Shown: in pieces, positions 34,803 to 44,184 of the stretch
Numbering within the stretch: the first letter of the stretch is position 1
Layout of the letters: the number at the start of each line of letters is the position of its first letter
NCBI GenBank assembly: GCA_910585075.1
Contig: CAJUED010000003.1
Coordinates: 100,691-164,690, forward strand
DNA from: an uncultured Lachnospiraceae bacterium
Lineage (GTDB): Bacteria > Bacillota > Clostridia > Lachnospirales > Lachnospiraceae
Direction: 5' to 3'
Length of the DNA: 64,000 nucleotides
Notes under the pieces: generated by a model
The model's database searches: none
Seen by the model: the letters and a program-made list of their open reading frames with translations, nothing else
Told to the model about the DNA's origin: nothing
Translations under genes and position numbers: made by a program

Positions 34803-36188
34803 TTATTTTTCCATAGACGGCGTTTTCTCCCCATCCGCCATTTTCCGAAGTTCTTTCACAATCATCACTACAATCACCTGGGTCAGTATAAAAGTAAGGG
34901 CATCCGCCACAGGCTGGGCCAGCTGAAGTCCCAGCACGCCGAAAACCTCAGGCAGAATCAAAATAGCCGGGATAAAGAACAGCCCCTGCTTACTGATAGC
35001 CGTAAGGGTTGCCCGAAAGCTGTAGCCGATAGACTGGGCCAGCATATTTCCAATGATAACATAAGCCTGAAAAGGAAGCAGGCAGCACTGCATTTTCAGT
35101 GCCAGGGCGCCAATACGGATCACCTCCGCATCTTCCCTTCTGAACAAACGCATAATCGGCGTGGAAACCACAAACATGATCACGCCCATCACCAGCAGAA
35201 ATATAAGCGCCACCCGTCTGCAGAAAAAGTACGCTTCAAGCACCCGGTCATAACGCTTTGCCCCAAAATTAAATCCGCATACAGGCTGAAAGCCCTGGCC
35301 AAAACCAATCAGTGCCGAGTTAATAAACATCATGATTCTTGTGACAATGGACATTGCCGCCACAGCTGCATCTCCAAATCCGGAGGCCGCCACATTCAAA
35401 AGGACGGAAGCCACGCTTGCCAGACCCTGCCGCCCTAAAGTGGGCATGCCCGCAGAGAGAATTTCCTTATACACCCATCCCTGAAAAGTAAAATACCTGG
35501 GCACGGGCTTTAACACATTTTGGGAACGAACCACCAAAACCAACAGGATGATAAAGCTCACGAACTGACTGAAAATCGTGGCGATTGCCGCCCCTGAAAT
35601 GCCCATCTTAAAACCGAAAATCAAGATTGGATCCAAAATAACATTCAGCACCCCGCCGGTTGTAATCCCTATCATGGAAAGCGCCGCGTTCCCCTGGGAA
35701 CGAAGATGGTTATTAAACACAAAAGAAACCGTCATGTAGGGGGCTGCAATCAATATGTATCTGCCATAATCCTTGGCATAAGGCGCAATTGTTTCCGTTG
35801 CCCCTAAAATCCGAACCAGACTGTCGATATTCCAAATACCAAGAACCGCCAGCAGCAGTCCGAAGGTAAAAGCCGTATATACCGCTGTGGAACAGGCCCT
35901 CTGCGCTTTTTCCTGTTCCTTGGCCCCAAGCATTCTGGACATGTAATTCCCGCTTCCCATACCAAGCGTAAAACCAATCGCCTGAATCATGGCCATCAAA
36001 GAAAAATTCACGCCCACCGCTCCCGACGCGCTGGTGCTTAGCTGACTTACAAAAAAAGTGTCCGCCATATTATATATGGAAGTAATCAACATGCTGATGA
36101 TCGTCGGCACCGCCAGTCTGGGAATCAACCGGCTCACCGGCGTTTCTATCATCATTTTGTACTTTTCTTCATAGCTCATTGCTTTCAT
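34803..36188 (-). CDS. MATE-family efflux transporter
   Basis: 461 aa from ATG 36188 (GGAGGGACACAGG upstream). Twelve TM segments in two halves. MATE motifs are IPRLAVPTIISMLITSIYNMADTFFVSQL and GMGSGNYMSRMLGA in the first half and FGQGFQPVCGFNFGAKRYDRV in the second. It belongs to the DinF/NorM-like group of Na+ or H+ coupled exporters. The substrate is unknown. Confidence 0.9.
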   Translation of the reverse strand: MKAMSYEEKYKMMIETPVSRLIPRLAVPTIISMLITSIYNMADTFFVSQLSTSASGAVGVNFSLMAMIQAIGFTLGMGSGNYMSRMLGAKEQEKAQRACSTAVYTAFTFGLLLAVLGIWNIDSLVRILGATETIAPYAKDYGRYILIAAPYMTVSFVFNNHLRSQGNAALSMIGITTGGVLNVILDPILIFGFKMGISGAAIATIFSQFVSFIILLVLVVRSQNVLKPVPRYFTFQGWVYKEILSAGMPTLGRQGLASVASVLLNVAASGFGDAAVAAMSIVTRIMMFINSALIGFGQGFQPVCGFNFGAKRYDRVLEAYFFCRRVALIFLLVMGVIMFVVSTPIMRLFRREDAEVIRIGALALKMQCCLLPFQAYVIIGNMLAQSIGYSFRATLTAISKQGLFFIPAILILPEVFGVLGLQLAQPVADALTFILTQVIVVMIVKELRKMADGEKTPSMEK

Positions 36189-36292
36189 CCTGTGTCCCTC
36201 CGTTCTTACATTCATTTCAGGTAATTTGCATCAATAATAATAGAATAACACGCCAATTTTTCAAAATCAATTTGAATTTAAATTCTGAAACC

Positions 36293-36325
36293 TGCCGGAC
36301 GCCGGAGCGCTTCGCAGGGCGTCTT
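36293..36325. other. Hairpin in the MATE/NagB gap
   Basis: GGACGCC and GGCGTC arms around GGAGCGCTTCGCAG, a GC-rich palindrome upstream of the MATE gene. It may be a stability element; no T-run follows. Confidence 0.4.
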
Positions 36326-36365
36326 ATTGATTCAAATGTCAACACGCCCCCGCGAATCAGCTTAT

Positions 36366-36407
36366 TAAAAAAATAAATGCGAATTGAGACTTTCTCTCTT
36401 TTCGCAT
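36366..36407 (-). terminator. Terminator of the GH4/importer operon
   Basis: On the minus strand ATGCGAA (complement of 36401-36407) pairs with TTCGCAT (complement of 36377-36383), with an inner GAGA/TCTC extension, then a TTATTTTTTT run. It lies 27 nt beyond the stop of the deaminase gene. Confidence 0.75.
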
Positions 36408-36433
36408 CTATTTCTATTTCCATATGTAAAAAA

Positions 36434-37318
36434 TCAACCTAATAAACTTTTAATTCCTTCCGCTGCCGCCTCATCCAGCACCACTTTTCCTCCCGAAAGA
36501 AGCTTTAACACTGTCCCAGGAATTTCATCCGTGGGTCTGCTTTTGTACATCTTCTCCACAATATCTTTTTTAGCAGCTCCGGAAACCTGCAATATCACCT
36601 GTTTTGTCTCAAACATATGCCGAACCCCAAGGGTGATTCCTCTGGTCAGCTTCATGGGCCCCGAAAAATACTTCTGCCCCACACTCATGGTAGTCTCGGA
36701 AAGCTCCACCACCTTTGCGTAAGCGTCAAAATTCCCACCGGGCTCATTCAGCCCAAGATGACCGTTCATCCCAAGCCCCAGCAACATAAGATCTATTCCG
36801 CCGTGACTAAAAATCACTTCATCAATCCGTTTACATTCTTCTGCCAAATCCTTTGCGTGGGTATCAAACAAGTGCATTTTCTCCTGACGGATTCCCAGCG
36901 CATTATACAAATGTTTTTTCAGGAAATTGGTACAGTTTTCGCTTTCGTCCTCCAGATCCAACCATTCATCCAGAGCCACAAAATCCGCCTGTGAGAAATC
37001 AATCTCTCCCCTATCCTGCATTTCTTTTAAAATTTCACAGGTTCTGATTACGGTGCTTCCCGCCGGAAAACACAGCAGGGCGTCCGGTTTCTTTGCAAGA
37101 CATTCCTTCACCAGCTCCGCACACCGCCTGGACATTCCCTCATAATCAGGTAAAATCTCCGTTTCCGGATACCGCACCGGAAGCGCCGCACCCAGTTTCA
37201 GGGCCGTCTCCTCCATGCAGTTGCACAAAGTCCCCTCCGCCCTGCTGTGAGCGATACAGGCCGCACAGTTATTCCTGAATTTACACGGTAAATTAGGACA
37301 ATTACAAATACTATTCAT
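36434..37318 (-). CDS. nagB: NagB/AgaI-type glucosamine-6-phosphate deaminase with cysteine-rich N-terminus
   Basis: 294 aa from ATG 37318 (GGAGG 5 nt upstream). The first 35 residues carry six or seven cysteines and one His in a C-x-C-x4-C-x5-C-x2-C-x3-H-x6-C-x-C array, much like small DUF6485-type proteins. A full NagB-type domain follows: LLCFPAGSTVIRTCEIL, VALDEWLDL, LGLGMNGHLGLNEPGGNF, MKLTRGITLGV. It converts hexosamine 6-phosphate to ketohexose phosphate and ammonia; NGHLGLNEPG leaves GalN6P-type substrates possible. It is the last gene of the GH4-kinase-importer operon. Confidence 0.82.
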   Translation of the reverse strand: MNSICNCPNLPCKFRNNCAACIAHSRAEGTLCNCMEETALKLGAALPVRYPETEILPDYEGMSRRCAELVKECLAKKPDALLCFPAGSTVIRTCEILKEMQDRGEIDFSQADFVALDEWLDLEDESENCTNFLKKHLYNALGIRQEKMHLFDTHAKDLAEECKRIDEVIFSHGGIDLMLLGLGMNGHLGLNEPGGNFDAYAKVVELSETTMSVGQKYFSGPMKLTRGITLGVRHMFETKQVILQVSGAAKKDIVEKMYKSRPTDEIPGTVLKLLSGGKVVLDEAAAEGIKSLLG

Positions 37319-37410
37319 CACTGCCTCCATATGATCATTCTTCGTTTCTCCGCCATCCCATCACAGACAGCATCACAATCCGTTCATCATTAACTTACTT
37401 TTTTCCGCCT

Positions 37411-38247
37411 TTAGCCTTTGACTGCCCCCATTGCTAAACTTTTCTGTATATTTTTACTGAGGAAAACATACAGAACCAGTGTAGGAATGGTTGCAACGGT
37501 AAGACCTGCTCCAATCAGTCCCCATTTGGTGGAATATTTTCCCACCATATCATTAACACCCACCGTGATCGTCTTATACTTCTCGCCGCTCACAAAAGCA
37601 ATGGCAAGCATCATTTCATTCCAGGATGACAAAAAAGTCAAAATGGCCACCGTAGATAAAATCGGCCTCATCAACGGCATGATAATCTGCCAGAATACCC
37701 GGTAAATATTTGCCCCGTCAATAAATGCCGCTTCCTCCAGTTCCTTAGGCAGCGCTTCAAGCGTCCCTGTCATCAGCAGAATTGCCGTCGGCATGGCAAA
37801 GGCTACATAAGGAATAATCAGCGCCCAATAAGTATCGAGAAGGGGCTTCATATTCACAAACAAAGGCAGCAGCACGGCATGAATGGACAGCATCATACCT
37901 GTCAGGAAAATAAAATATACCACATTGCTTAATTTCCAGATAAGGCGCACGATCGCATATGTTGCCATGGCAGAAAGCACAAGTGTAAACAAAATGGTAA
38001 GGCCCGTCACCACCATACTGTTAAAAAGATATCTTCCCAGATGGGCCTTGGCAAATACCTTTGTGTAGTTTTCCCATTCCCAGTTTTGTGGAAGCCCAAT
38101 GATATTACCGCCGAATATTTCCTTGTTACTTTTCAGGGAAAAAGTGAACATCCAATAGAGCGGAAACAGCTGAATCACCGTAACGATAACTAAAAGGACG
38201 GTGGTCACAATCCCGGTTTTTTTTAGTTTTCTCTTTTCCTTTTTCAT
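37411..38247 (-). CDS. Carbohydrate ABC transporter permease, MalG-type
   Basis: 278 aa, six TM segments, with the EAA loop ELEEAAFIDGANIYRVFWQIIMPLMRPI, which contacts the ATPase. It pairs with the MalF-type permease 12 nt upstream. No ATPase gene lies in the operon, so a shared MsmK/UgpC-type ATPase encoded elsewhere is expected. Confidence 0.93.
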   Translation of the reverse strand: MKKEKRKLKKTGIVTTVLLVIVTVIQLFPLYWMFTFSLKSNKEIFGGNIIGLPQNWEWENYTKVFAKAHLGRYLFNSMVVTGLTILFTLVLSAMATYAIVRLIWKLSNVVYFIFLTGMMLSIHAVLLPLFVNMKPLLDTYWALIIPYVAFAMPTAILLMTGTLEALPKELEEAAFIDGANIYRVFWQIIMPLMRPILSTVAILTFLSSWNEMMLAIAFVSGEKYKTITVGVNDMVGKYSTKWGLIGAGLTVATIPTLVLYVFLSKNIQKSLAMGAVKG

Positions 38248-38259
38248 CCGGTTTTCCTC

Positions 38260-39138
38260 CTACTCCTTCTGTATACGGTTAAATATTTTCTGCACAATAA
38301 AGGTAAACAGCAGACACTCCAAAATGATGAAAATTGCAATCGCGCTGGCATAACCGTATTCGTTGCTGATAAAAATCTTCTTGTACATCAAAAGAGACGG
38401 AACCTCCGATGCATGCACCGGACCTCCATTGGTCAGAATATAAATCAAATCGAAAGACTTCAGCGAACCGATAATCGCAAAAATGACGCAGGCCTTAATC
38501 ATTGGCACAATCATCGGTATGATGACTCTCCATGCCGTCTGAAATCCGGTGGCTCCATCCACCTGGGCCGCTTCGATAATCTCCGGCGATATAGATTTTG
38601 CCGCCGAATAGAACAAAAGCATATGATAGCCAATATACTGCCATACCATCGGCACAAAGCAGGCTGCCAGGGCAGTACCCTCACTCCCCAGCCATTCCCT
38701 GGTAAGAGAGGAAAGTCCCAGCGCTTCCAGCCCCATATTCAGCAGGCCATAGGAGGGGTGATAAATTTTCATCCACAGGTGCGCAATAATTGTCCCGGAT
38801 ATGATAACCGGCACGAAGAAAGCATTCCGGTAGAAATTCTCTCCCCTTACTCCTCCTGCCAGCACCAGCGCAAGCACCATGGAGATAGGCAGTTGAATGA
38901 AAACAGATGCAGCCGCCAGTAAAATCGAGTTCCACACCGCCTTGTAGAACAAAGGGTCTCCCAGCATCTTTATATAGTTCTCCACCCCTATAAACTTTGC
39001 ATCCCTTATCCCGTCCCAGTCCAAAAGGCTGTAACCCGCAGACTGAAAAACCGGCAGAAGTGCAATCGCACAAAACCAAATGAGCGCCGGTAGTACAAAA
39101 AAACAAATCGCCTTCTTATCCCTCAACGCACGTTCCAT
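38260..39138 (-). CDS. Carbohydrate ABC transporter permease, MalF-type
   Basis: 292 aa from ATG 39138 (GGAGGTTTGGT upstream). Six TM segments and the EAA motif EIIEAAQVDGATGFQTAWRVIIPM. Partner of the MalG-type permease and the lipoprotein encoded upstream. It lies after a GC hairpin (39194-39229) that follows the binding-protein gene. Confidence 0.93.
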   Translation of the reverse strand: MERALRDKKAICFFVLPALIWFCAIALLPVFQSAGYSLLDWDGIRDAKFIGVENYIKMLGDPLFYKAVWNSILLAAASVFIQLPISMVLALVLAGGVRGENFYRNAFFVPVIISGTIIAHLWMKIYHPSYGLLNMGLEALGLSSLTREWLGSEGTALAACFVPMVWQYIGYHMLLFYSAAKSISPEIIEAAQVDGATGFQTAWRVIIPMIVPMIKACVIFAIIGSLKSFDLIYILTNGGPVHASEVPSLLMYKKIFISNEYGYASAIAIFIILECLLFTFIVQKIFNRIQKE

Positions 39139-39193
39139 ACCAAACCTCCATACCTTTTCCGTAATCAGCAAACCGGCCTGTTGCGTGTATCAG

Positions 39194-39229
39194 GGCAGCA
39201 GTTCGGGCCTGTAGCTCCCGCCTGCTGCC
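39194..39229 (-). promoter_or_regulatory. Hairpin after the second binding-protein gene
   Basis: GGCAGCAG (39194-39201) with CTGCTGCC (39222-39229), inner CGGG/CCCG pairing, and no T-run. Its place between the binding-protein and permease genes is the same as that of the hairpin at 17788-17810. Confidence 0.5.
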
Positions 39230-39316
39230 TCTTTGATTTCATTCGGACATTCCGGCACAAATCATCTCTCTGCCGCAGAGGATCCCGCTCCGGATAACTC
39301 CATTGCCGACTGCCGA

Positions 39317-40708
39317 TCACTCAGCGTTTCCTTTTACTTCCTCCTGCGCCGCCTGCATGCCTGCTGCAAATTCTTCCGGAGATGTTGTCCCTGCGATCAA
39401 ACCCTGAAGCAGTTCATAATGGGCTTCAATTGCCGCACCTTCAAGGAAAGTATCCCATGCAAGTACATAGCCGTCTGCATTTTTAATCAGTTCTTCCACC
39501 TGACGTAAAGTAGGACTGATCTCAGACTCGTCTACCTCTATTTTCCATGCCGGCAGACTATCGCCAATTTTGTATGCTTCCTCAGACATATACTTTGTAA
39601 CGCCAACTGCAAATTCATATGCCATCTCAGGGTTTTCTGTGTTGGCATTGATCATCATCATATCAATGGCTCCGCCGGAAAAGCTGTTGATGCCGCCCTT
39701 GCCGCCTTCCACCGTAGGCATAGGAACTGCCTTGATGATACCCTGAATCTCGTTTTCATCACTGTCACATCCTGAGGAAACCCAGCTTCCTCCGTAATAC
39801 ATGGGAACCAGGCCCATATAAAATTCTTCCTGTGACTCCTCAGATCCAAGTCCTAAAGTTCCGTCCGGAAATGCACCTGCATCATTCAACTGGCACAAAA
39901 GCTCTGCGGATTTTACAATTTCTTCCGTATCCAGAGTTTCTTCTCCCTGAAGGGCAAGATTCATATAATCAGCGCCCGCCGTGCGAACCGCAAGGGCATT
40001 CTGAATCATTCCAATATGCCATCCATCCTTTGCGCCGAGGACCATAGGCGTTACGCCGGCCGCCCGGAAGGTCTTAACCGCCTCAAGCAGCTCGTCAAAG
40101 GTCTCAGGAATTTCAACTTCATACTCTGCAAATAATTCTTCGTTACAGAACAGTGCGCCCGCCCACTGCTTTAAAGGCAGTCCATAGGTCTTCCCATCAT
40201 AGGTTGCATAAGTAAGCGTCCCGTCAAGGAGTTCATCTTTTGTTCCATACTTATCCATCAGATCATCCAATGGAAGAACCACCCCTGCATCTACATAGGC
40301 TTTCGCATATCCGCCGCCCCAGCTCATAAACACATCACCCTGAGAGCCGGTAGCTGCCGCAACTTTCAGTTTATTATTTTGATATTCCACTTCCTGAGTT
40401 GCCACAGATTCAATATGTACGTTAGGGTGCTCTTTTTCAAACAGTTCCACGTAGCTGTCCACAATCGCTCCCATGTCCGCATCCGGCCAGATATGCCAAA
40501 ATGTAAGGTTAATCTCCTCATCAGTTCCTGTGCTCTCCTGCACCGCTCCGGCATCTTCGGCAGATTCGGTTTCCGCCGTATCTTCCACAGCCGCACTTTC
40601 CTCTGTTTTACTCTCTGTGCCCGCATCATTTCCTGATGATCCGCAGCCTGTCATAGTTAGTACCATTGCTCCCACCAGCATAATACTGAATAACTTTTTT
40701 AATTTCAT
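39317..40708 (-). CDS. Carbohydrate ABC transporter substrate-binding lipoprotein
   Basis: 463 aa. Signal peptide with lipobox MTGC, an acidic Ser/Thr/Glu linker (about 25-65), then a MalE-type (family 1) binding fold: INLTFWHIWPDADMGAIVDSYVELFEKEHPNV, FMSWGGGYAKAYVDAG, and LVPMYYGGSWVSSG. It captures an oligosaccharide, probably a beta-linked disaccharide given the downstream enzymes. It is 21 nt from the kinase gene. Confidence 0.92.
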   Translation of the reverse strand: MKLKKLFSIMLVGAMVLTMTGCGSSGNDAGTESKTEESAAVEDTAETESAEDAGAVQESTGTDEEINLTFWHIWPDADMGAIVDSYVELFEKEHPNVHIESVATQEVEYQNNKLKVAAATGSQGDVFMSWGGGYAKAYVDAGVVLPLDDLMDKYGTKDELLDGTLTYATYDGKTYGLPLKQWAGALFCNEELFAEYEVEIPETFDELLEAVKTFRAAGVTPMVLGAKDGWHIGMIQNALAVRTAGADYMNLALQGEETLDTEEIVKSAELLCQLNDAGAFPDGTLGLGSEESQEEFYMGLVPMYYGGSWVSSGCDSDENEIQGIIKAVPMPTVEGGKGGINSFSGGAIDMMMINANTENPEMAYEFAVGVTKYMSEEAYKIGDSLPAWKIEVDESEISPTLRQVEELIKNADGYVLAWDTFLEGAAIEAHYELLQGLIAGTTSPEEFAAGMQAAQEEVKGNAE

Positions 40709-40729
40709 ACCTTTTCTCCTTTTCTTTTA

Positions 40730-41722
40730 TTACTGTTTTTCCAATCTTCTAATTGGAAATTGTTTACTTGTTTCTTCCATATTTTCATAAACTTCCTCTG
40801 CCACTTCTCCGTGAAGGAGCTGTAGTCCCATTACAACCGCCCCCATTACCGGCTCGTACACCGCTTCTATCACATTGGCATTTGGAATTTTATGTAATAT
40901 TTCTTCTTTTACCGTCCTTTGGAATTCCTGAAATTTGCACTTAAAAATACTGCCTGAAAGGACAATATCCATCTTTTCTTCGCAAATTCCCATTTTCCCG
41001 GCCCGGGCCGTCAAAAATCCTGCAACTACTTTCCCATAATCCTTCCAGATGTCCACCGCAACCTGATCTCCTGCGCAGGCTTCTTCCTCTATCATCATGG
41101 GCAGGCTTAAATAATCGTCGCCTGAAATTTTACCTTTTACCCGCATGAAAAGCAGCTCATCCACTGTTTTTGCCCCAAAGCGGACAAGTATCTTTTCTGT
41201 CAGCCCGGTCTTGGGAAGCAAACCCATATGGGAGTCAAATACCGCCTGTACCGCCTTTTTCCCAAGGCTGCATCCTCCCTGGTATTCATCCGGAATATAA
41301 AATCCATAGGCAAAACATTCGTCTTCATTTTGCACCGCACAGTTAAGGCCGGAACCGGCGCATAAAATTCCGCACCGCTTTTCCTTTGTAGCCGCCCGCA
41401 TGGCAATGATACTGTCGTTTACCACTTTTATTTTTGCCAAAGGAAAATACTTTTGGATGCCTTCCTCCAGCAAAGATGCCTCATAATCCCAGTCAATTCC
41501 GGTCAATCCGCCTACCACAACGGTCACATCCTCAAAAGTAAGCTTTGCGCTGTTTAAGGCTTTTTCAGAAGCTTCCCTTATGGCCCCTAATGCGTGCTCA
41601 AGACCGGTACTGGAATGGCACGCGCCGTAGCTTTTCCCCATTCCAAGAACCCTTCCGCCTTCATCTGACACAACCGCATGGGTTTTGCTTCCTCCCTGAT
41701 CCACTCCCAAAATATATTTCAT
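40730..41722 (-). CDS. BadF/BadG/BcrA/BcrD-type sugar kinase (N-acetylglucosamine-kinase-like)
   Basis: 330 aa. An ASKHA-fold kinase: phosphate-1 motif LGVDQGGSKTHAVVSDEGG, GGLTGIDWDYE, and adenosine motif IVLSGSIFKCKFQEF. Members phosphorylate GlcNAc, GlcN or MurNAc. Located between the GH4 gene and the importer, it should add the 6-phosphate that GH4 needs, either on the intact disaccharide or on a released sugar. 19 nt separates it from the GH4 stop. Confidence 0.8.
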   Translation of the reverse strand: MKYILGVDQGGSKTHAVVSDEGGRVLGMGKSYGACHSSTGLEHALGAIREASEKALNSAKLTFEDVTVVVGGLTGIDWDYEASLLEEGIQKYFPLAKIKVVNDSIIAMRAATKEKRCGILCAGSGLNCAVQNEDECFAYGFYIPDEYQGGCSLGKKAVQAVFDSHMGLLPKTGLTEKILVRFGAKTVDELLFMRVKGKISGDDYLSLPMMIEEEACAGDQVAVDIWKDYGKVVAGFLTARAGKMGICEEKMDIVLSGSIFKCKFQEFQRTVKEEILHKIPNANVIEAVYEPVMGAVVMGLQLLHGEVAEEVYENMEETSKQFPIRRLEKQ

Positions 41723-41740
41723 ATGTGTTCCTCCATTATC

Positions 41741-43033
41741 TTAAGAGTGGCTGCATCCGGCTGCCTCTTTGCCAAAGAACTGGGGAAGATATTCCTTATT
41801 GGCCTCTAAAAGCTCCGGAACCAATTTCTCTACATATTCCCATTGGCGTACCAAAGGATGAGCCAAAAGCGCCAGCTTCATCTTCCGCACGTCGCCTTCC
41901 ACAGCCGCCTCAACCGCCAACTGCTCGTAATTCTTAACAGCTGCAATCAGTCCCCAGCACATTTCAGGAACCTTCGCCACATGCAGGGGCTGCATGCCCG
42001 TCTTATTAACCAAACATCCCACTTCCACAACCGCGCTGTCGGGAAGGAAGGAAACCGCCCCCTGGTTAGGCACATTTACTACCATCTTGGTATCCACGTT
42101 GTTGTAAACCGCATTCACAAACCCCATGGCAACCTCAGAGTATCCGCCGCCTCCCCGCTTTGCCAGCGCGGCAGGTTTTTCGCAGTTGTTCTCATCCCCA
42201 TAAGCGGCAAAAACTTCCTTTTCCAAATCCTGAACATATTCTCCTCTGGTCTGAGGCGCCGACTTAAATTTCGCAACTTTCTCGTTTGTGTGGAAATACC
42301 ACTGAAGGTAAGGGCTTGGAATAACGCCAAGAAGCTTAATCAGTTCCAAATCCACATCATCATTTTCAGCGGCGATTTTTACAAACTCCTCCTCTGTCAC
42401 AGGACGGCCGTCAATTGTAATATTGCTGATAAAATTCATGTGGTTTAAGCCCACATAATCATACTGCACTTTCTCATATGGAATACCCATAGCTCGTTTT
42501 GCCCACATTTTGGGAAAAATTCCGCCTGAGCAAAAGCCCGCAATATTGGCGCCCGTGTACCTGGTCACTGCTTCCGTTACCAAACCGGTAGGATTGGTAT
42601 AATTAATAAGCCATCCATTGGGAGATAATTCCTCCATCTTTCTTGCCACATTGAGCATCACCGGAATCGTGCGGAAAGCCTTCATCATTCCTCCGGCTCC
42701 TGTGGTCTCCTGTCCTACAAGATTGTACTGAAGTGGGATTTTTTCATCCTTTACCCTTTGCTTGTTTCCGCCTACGCGAATCTGCGTATCCACAAAATCC
42801 GCTCCGTAAAGGGCTTTATCCAAATCCGTGGTACTTTTGATTTCCACATCCAGTCCCATTTTTTTTGAAAATCTTTTGCAGAATCCCTCCATGATTCCCA
42901 GACGTTTTTCGTCAATGTCATAGAGCATTACTTCCTTTACCGGGAGCTGATCTTTTCTCATTGCCATTTCATCAAGCAATTCCGGGGTGTAGGAGCTGCC
43001 CGCCCCTACAATGGTAAACTTCATTCCTTCCAT
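41741..43033 (-). CDS. Family GH4 6-phospho-glycosidase
   Basis: 430 aa. It uses NAD+ and Mn2+ in a redox-elimination mechanism. Visible are the Rossmann start FTIVGAGSSYTPELLDEM, the metal-binding Cys in AGFCSGGIFPK and His in YVGLNHMNFI, and RGGGGYSEVAMGFVNAVYN. The sequence is of the 6-phospho-beta-glucosidase type (as CelF/ChbF). AAGGAGG lies before the start; the family usually begins at MKFTIV, so ATG 43024 is an alternative. First gene of the operon, with the LacI operator 43056-43071 only 23 nt upstream. Confidence 0.9.
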   Translation of the reverse strand: MEGMKFTIVGAGSSYTPELLDEMAMRKDQLPVKEVMLYDIDEKRLGIMEGFCKRFSKKMGLDVEIKSTTDLDKALYGADFVDTQIRVGGNKQRVKDEKIPLQYNLVGQETTGAGGMMKAFRTIPVMLNVARKMEELSPNGWLINYTNPTGLVTEAVTRYTGANIAGFCSGGIFPKMWAKRAMGIPYEKVQYDYVGLNHMNFISNITIDGRPVTEEEFVKIAAENDDVDLELIKLLGVIPSPYLQWYFHTNEKVAKFKSAPQTRGEYVQDLEKEVFAAYGDENNCEKPAALAKRGGGGYSEVAMGFVNAVYNNVDTKMVVNVPNQGAVSFLPDSAVVEVGCLVNKTGMQPLHVAKVPEMCWGLIAAVKNYEQLAVEAAVEGDVRKMKLALLAHPLVRQWEYVEKLVPELLEANKEYLPQFFGKEAAGCSHS

Positions 43034-43055
43034 ATTTTCATAACCTCCTTATGTT

Positions 43056-43071
43056 TGTGTATCGTTCCACA
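43056..43071. promoter_or_regulatory. LacI operator ahead of the GH4 operon
   Basis: TGTGTATCGTTCCACA, a LacI-type palindrome with a central CG and TGTG/CACA arms. 14 of 16 bases match the site in the promoter of the adjacent regulator gene (44194-44209). Confidence 0.7.
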
Positions 43072-43076
43072 TTTAT

Positions 43077-43108
43077 GAAAAAGAAGAAACAAGGTTATTT
43101 TCCTTGTT
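43077..43108 (-). terminator. Terminator of the LacI gene (C)
   Basis: AACAAGG (43088-43094) pairs with CCTTGTT (43102-43108). On the minus strand TTTCTTCTTTTT follows. It lies 45 nt past the regulator stop and just before the GH4 operator. Confidence 0.7.
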
Positions 43109-43152
43109 ATTCTTTTTTGTTTTACTATTTTTATGATTTTTAATTTTATGTC

Positions 43153-44160
43153 TTATGTTGTTTCACGAACCACCAATTCAGGCCGCAGAACAATCCGTTT
43201 TCTCGGTGTTCCCGGGTCATGAATCTGCTCGAGAAGAATCTCCACCGCTTTCTCCCCCATCTCGTAAAGAGGCTGGCGGATGGTTGTCAGCTTTTTCATT
43301 CCTTTATCAAGTCCCCAGAGCTTGTCATCATCAAACCCCACAATCCTGATATCCTCCGGTATCCGTATACCTGCCTCAATCAGAGCCGTCATCCCGCCTA
43401 TTGCCGTATTGTCAGCCCCAAAGTAAATTGCCTCCGGGAGGGCTTCCCTGCCATGCTGCCGGAGAAAACCTTTTACCGCCGCATATCCCGCATCCACACC
43501 GTACTCGTCACATTCTATCACAAACTCGTACTCCTTCAGTCCGTGAAGCTCCATGGATATCAGATATCCCTGCCACCTGCGCAACGACGCCTTGGTTCCC
43601 TTGGCACCCGTTACGTGCATAATACGCCGGCATCCTTTCTCCACCAGATGGTCAATAACCAGCTTGGAGCCATAGGTATTATCCACAAGAATATTATTTA
43701 CATTGGCATCTTCCACTTCGTTCTCCACCACCACAAATGGAAAATCAAGCTGAGCCCGTCTGCGAATCAAATCCGCATCGTCCAGATCGCTTCCATAAAT
43801 GATCGCTCCATCCGTGGTGCCGTTACTGAAAAAATCTATGTAGGCTTCCTTTTCCCTCTTATCATTTCTACCGCTGCAGAAAATCACCCGGAAATTGTTT
43901 TCTTTTACCTTGTCCTCCACTCCTTTAATCACGTCAAAGAAATACTGCTCTGTAAGCGAGTCCAAAATCATCCCAATCAGATTGGTTCTCTGTAACACCA
44001 GCGACCGGGCAAGGGTGTTGGGCTTATACTGAAGCTCACGCATGGCCTCCATAATTCTTGTTCTGGATTCAGGACCAACCCCCGACTGATTATTGAGCAC
44101 TCTGGATACCAAAGTCTTGGAAACCCCTGCTCTTTTCGCCACATCATATATTGTTGCCAT
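43153..44160 (-). CDS. LacI-family transcriptional regulator (C) of the GH4 locus
   Basis: 335 aa from ATG 44160. HTH: TIYDVAKRAGVSKTLVSRVLNNQSG; sensor domain with GMILDSLTEQYFFDVIKGVEDK, IVGFDDDKLWGLDKGMKKLTTI. It matches the standard LacI/PurR pattern (hinge NTLARSLVLQRTNLIG). It should repress the GH4 operon and itself through the two TGTGTA-CG-TTCCAC sites until an inducer sugar arrives. An upstream in-frame extension to 44250 has no ribosome site and runs through the promoter. Confidence 0.92.
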   Translation of the reverse strand: MATIYDVAKRAGVSKTLVSRVLNNQSGVGPESRTRIMEAMRELQYKPNTLARSLVLQRTNLIGMILDSLTEQYFFDVIKGVEDKVKENNFRVIFCSGRNDKREKEAYIDFFSNGTTDGAIIYGSDLDDADLIRRRAQLDFPFVVVENEVEDANVNNILVDNTYGSKLVIDHLVEKGCRRIMHVTGAKGTKASLRRWQGYLISMELHGLKEYEFVIECDEYGVDAGYAAVKGFLRQHGREALPEAIYFGADNTAIGGMTALIEAGIRIPEDIRIVGFDDDKLWGLDKGMKKLTTIRQPLYEMGEKAVEILLEQIHDPGTPRKRIVLRPELVVRETT

Positions 44161-44184
44161 GCTGACCCCTTTCCTCTTGTGCAT

